Positions 5,025-6,748 of a stretch of 6,748 bases of DNA are shown here, piece by piece. Origin of the DNA: Nitrososphaerales archaeon TH5895 (GTDB taxonomy: Archaea; Thermoproteota; Nitrososphaeria; Nitrososphaerales; Nitrososphaeraceae); the NCBI GenBank assembly GCA_014523695.1, contig JAATVS010000636.1, positions 1 through 6,748 on the forward strand, written 5' to 3'. A program made the translations under genes and the position numbers. A model generated the notes under the pieces. That model was given only the letters and a program-made list of their open reading frames with translations, did no database searches and was not told the DNA's origin. Each line of letters begins with the position of its first letter. The stretch's first letter is position 1.

Positions 5025-6428
5025 TTATTTGCGATCAATCTCGAATATTCCGCTCGCAAATAATTGTTTCGCAAAGTTATACTTATTACTCTCATCCATG
5101 TTTCCAAGAACTGATATCAGATTTTGTAACTGTGATTGCATCAAGTTAACTTGTTTTTCCATAGCGTTAAAGCTCTCTTCTTTTTGCTTTTGTATCTCCA
5201 GAGTCTCATTATATGCATCATAAGTTAATACCATTTTACATTTCAGACAGAATTTGCTTTCACGCTTATTTGGTTCGGCGCAATTGGGACATTGTTTATA
5301 TTTTAATGCATTAATCTGGTTTTGATCTTTAGTAACGACTCCATATGCTTCTAAAAGACTCTCACTCGCTTCATCACCAAAATAATGTATGTACTTCAGA
5401 TGCATTTGCGAGCGTGCTGACCATCCAGCATATTGTCGTAATTGGTACTCGTTAAGTTGTTTCATCTTGCTTTTCTCCGTCAATCCAGTATGACGTCTAA
5501 CGTACGGATTCCATGGTTTTATTAACAGTCGTTGTATCTTGTTTTTATCCTCGATCGGAACGTTCTCATCATTAACTAAACGTGGAAATAGCTTGGTCTT
5601 GTGTCCATTATATATTCTATTAAGTGAATTTTCTCCCATTCTCTGACAAAATGTGGATCGGTTCCGGCTAGGTATGAGAAATGTATTTGGATTCCCAGGT
5701 TGTGGATGATTATTTAACCAATCTTTTATGTATGGGATAGAGTCGAAGAGCGGAATTATTCTATTACCTGTTTTTCCATTGACAGATATTTGCGCATAAG
5801 TTTTATCACCGGCAGCAAGCTTAAAATTAATTTCTTTAACTCGCAGTTTTAGAATCTCGCTTGGTCTTGCGGATGTATCTCGCGAAATAGCATGATAGCA
5901 CTGAATTCGTTTATCAGAACAATATTTCAAAAATATCTTGTCATCTTCTGGGCTCCACAAGTCGTCTGGTTTATAAATCGACTGCTCTTTTCTCTTCAAT
6001 AGTGGAATATCTCGCATAACTTCTGGGATCTGTCTCATCTTAGCTTCTCGAGTCGGATCATACAGCCATTTAAAGAACTTCAAAAATAACTGTCTTCTAA
6101 GATTGTAAGTTCCAATCCATTTATGTGTTGGATCAGCTTCCTCGGATTTTCGTAAACTATCAAGATAATTAATAATATCGATTCTTGTAAGCTGTTTGAA
6201 ATTCTTGTTCTTAAAGAATTTTATAAGAGTAATTAAAGATGTGATTATCAAATTCTTATAAGTGTCAGATAAATTGATCTCGGTTTTCTGACATTTTATA
6301 AATTCAATGATGATGCTCGCATTCTCTCTTGATATGTACTGTGCTAACTGCTTATAGACAAACTTCGGAATACTATTAGTAATATTTTCGATACTTTCGA
6401 TTAGATCGGCCCCGTCTTTATTTCCCAA
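5025..6428 (-). CDS. Tyrosine recombinase (integrase) with zinc ribbon and coiled coil
   Basis: This 467-aa site-specific integrase would insert and excise the element. The N-terminal core-binding part is about 50-125. The catalytic domain (about 155-360) shows R188 in ARPSEI, the hairpin lysine K219 in NGKTGNR, the second arginine R312 in YVRRHTG, and the nucleophile Y346 in KYIH. Two usual histidines are replaced: the H of HxxR is Y309, and the later H/W position is W336 in AGWS. The R-K-R-Y core is intact, so activity is likely. After the catalytic domain comes a four-cysteine zinc ribbon (C380-x2-C383 ... C394-x2-C397) and a probable coiled coil (about 405-445), which may help multimerise. 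The TTG at 6428 is the first start after an in-frame stop. It has no Shine-Dalgarno sequence and lies about 31 nt from a TATA-like box. The gene is at the right edge of the element, as is common for integrases. Confidence 0.9.
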   Translation of the reverse strand: MGNKDGADLIESIENITNSIPKFVYKQLAQYISRENASIIIEFIKCQKTEINLSDTYKNLIITSLITLIKFFKNKNFKQLTRIDIINYLDSLRKSEEADPTHKWIGTYNLRRQLFLKFFKWLYDPTREAKMRQIPEVMRDIPLLKRKEQSIYKPDDLWSPEDDKIFLKYCSDKRIQCYHAISRDTSARPSEILKLRVKEINFKLAAGDKTYAQISVNGKTGNRIIPLFDSIPYIKDWLNNHPQPGNPNTFLIPSRNRSTFCQRMGENSLNRIYNGHKTKLFPRLVNDENVPIEDKNKIQRLLIKPWNPYVRRHTGLTEKSKMKQLNEYQLRQYAGWSARSQMHLKYIHYFGDEASESLLEAYGVVTKDQNQINALKYKQCPNCAEPNKRESKFCLKCKMVLTYDAYNETLEIQKQKEESFNAMEKQVNLMQSQLQNLISVLGNMDESNKYNFAKQLFASGIFEIDRK

Positions 6429-6445
6429 GACAGAACGTATACTGT

Positions 6446-6494
6446 TTATTGCAGCATATATTCTATTTCATTGCGATAGTATTGAATGCAATAA
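6446..6494 (-). promoter_or_regulatory. Integrase promoter with flanking inverted repeat
   Basis: A TATA-like GAATATAT on the minus strand (6456-6463) is centred about 31 nt upstream of the TTG, giving an almost leaderless transcript. It is bracketed by a perfect 8-bp inverted repeat, TTATTGCA (6446-6453) and TGCAATAA (6487-6494), with a further ATTGC at 6470-6474, 21 nt after the first. These may be operator half-sites for the integrase gene or arm-type binding sites for the integrase. Confidence 0.4.
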
Positions 6495-6512
6495 GTTATT
6501 TGATAAGCCGCC

Positions 6513-6526
6513 CACCTAATATGGTG
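6513..6526. promoter_or_regulatory. Short inverted repeat upstream of the dehydrogenase gene
   Basis: CACC-N6-GGTG (6513-6526) is a 4-bp dyad, with TGATAA words on both sides (6501-6506 and 6525-6530). It lies about 55 nt before the right-hand gene's ATG and could be an operator for it. The signal is weak. Confidence 0.2.
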
Positions 6527-6581
6527 ATAACAACTTCTTTAGTATGAAGTGCCGCTAATCTTTACAAAGAGAGGAGAATAT

Positions 6582-6748
6582 ATGAATACCCTAAATCCTA
6601 AAAATATGCAAGATAGAACCGCATTAATTACTGGGAGCGGAAGAGGAATAGGAAAAGAAACTGCGATCATGTTGGCTAGACAGGTAGAAAATATTGTTGT
6701 ATGTTCTAGAACTAAAAATGAAATCAATGAAGTAGTGAAGGACATTGA
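6582..6748 (+). CDS. Short-chain dehydrogenase/reductase, 5' part only
   Basis: The first 55 codons of an NAD(P)H-dependent oxidoreductase, cut by the window edge. The Rossmann-fold glycine motif TGSGRGIG is at residues 17-24 after the strand RTALI. The next strand VVCSR (39-43) ends in an arginine that often favours NADP(H) over NADH. The FabG-like subfamily is the closest pattern, but the active-site S-Y-K residues lie beyond the window, so the substrate cannot be named. The ATG at 6582 is fixed by a Shine-Dalgarno sequence AGAGGAG (6570-6576) 5 nt upstream. The gene points away from the integrase. It looks like an ordinary metabolic gene, so it is probably host DNA at the right border of the element. 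Confidence 0.85.
   Translation, partial: MNTLNPKNMQDRTALITGSGRGIGKETAIMLARQVENIVVCSRTKNEINEVVKDI

Noticed and set aside
5029..5223. 64-codon + strand frame at the integrase 3' end
   Set aside because: It is antisense to the integrase coiled-coil region and has no initiation signals.
417..6581. tRNA gene or CRISPR array as integration target or cargo
   Set aside because: No T-loop GGTTCGAATCC-like sequence, acceptor-stem pairing or regularly spaced repeat series was seen at the junctions or elsewhere.
6539..6745. 68-codon minus-strand frame
   Set aside because: It is antisense to the dehydrogenase start, which has a good Shine-Dalgarno sequence and the TGSGRGIG motif.

Overview
The window looks like a small integrated plasmid-type element of about 6 kb (roughly 500-6500) in an archaeal chromosome. 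The likely host is a member of the Nitrososphaerota (Thaumarchaeota), possibly the Nitrososphaerales. The evidence for an archaeon is: TATA-like boxes 27-31 nt upstream of start codons that have no Shine-Dalgarno sequence (leaderless genes), AGGTGA-type Shine-Dalgarno sites before internal operon genes, a prim-pol/SF3 helicase replication protein, and an archaeal-style tyrosine integrase with a C-terminal zinc ribbon. The lineage is inferred from general family resemblance; no search was run.

Layout. The left flank (1-416, + strand) is the 3' part of a gene for a small secreted protein, probably host. At 417-565 there is no gene, but an 8-bp perfect inverted repeat lies at 500-530. At 566-982 (-) is a 138-aa protein of unknown function with an SSB-like look. 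At 983-1238 there is no gene; this stretch holds the 138-aa gene's promoter and an iteron-like array that is my best candidate for a replication origin. At 1239-4132 (-) is a three-gene overlapping operon: a ribbon-helix-helix (RHH) regulator, a small cysteine-rich protein, and an 827-aa primase-polymerase/helicase. Divergent from it, at about 4195-5013 (+), is a winged-helix protein with a C-terminal zinc ribbon. Convergent to that, 11 nt away, is a 467-aa tyrosine integrase (5025-6428, -). The right flank (6582-end, +) is the start of a host-like short-chain dehydrogenase/reductase gene.

How it fits together. An RHH regulator upstream of and co-transcribed with a prim-pol + SF3 replication protein is the core layout of the Sulfolobus pRN1 plasmid family (ORF56-ORF904). 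The RHH protein probably represses its own operon through an inverted repeat that overlaps the operon's TATA box. The replication protein probably acts at the nearby iteron-like array, where 9-10 bp repeats in opposing orientation flank an A+T-rich stretch. The 138-aa protein may bind single-stranded DNA during replication, and the integrase would insert and excise the element. The att sites are not certain, and no tRNA gene was seen at either edge.
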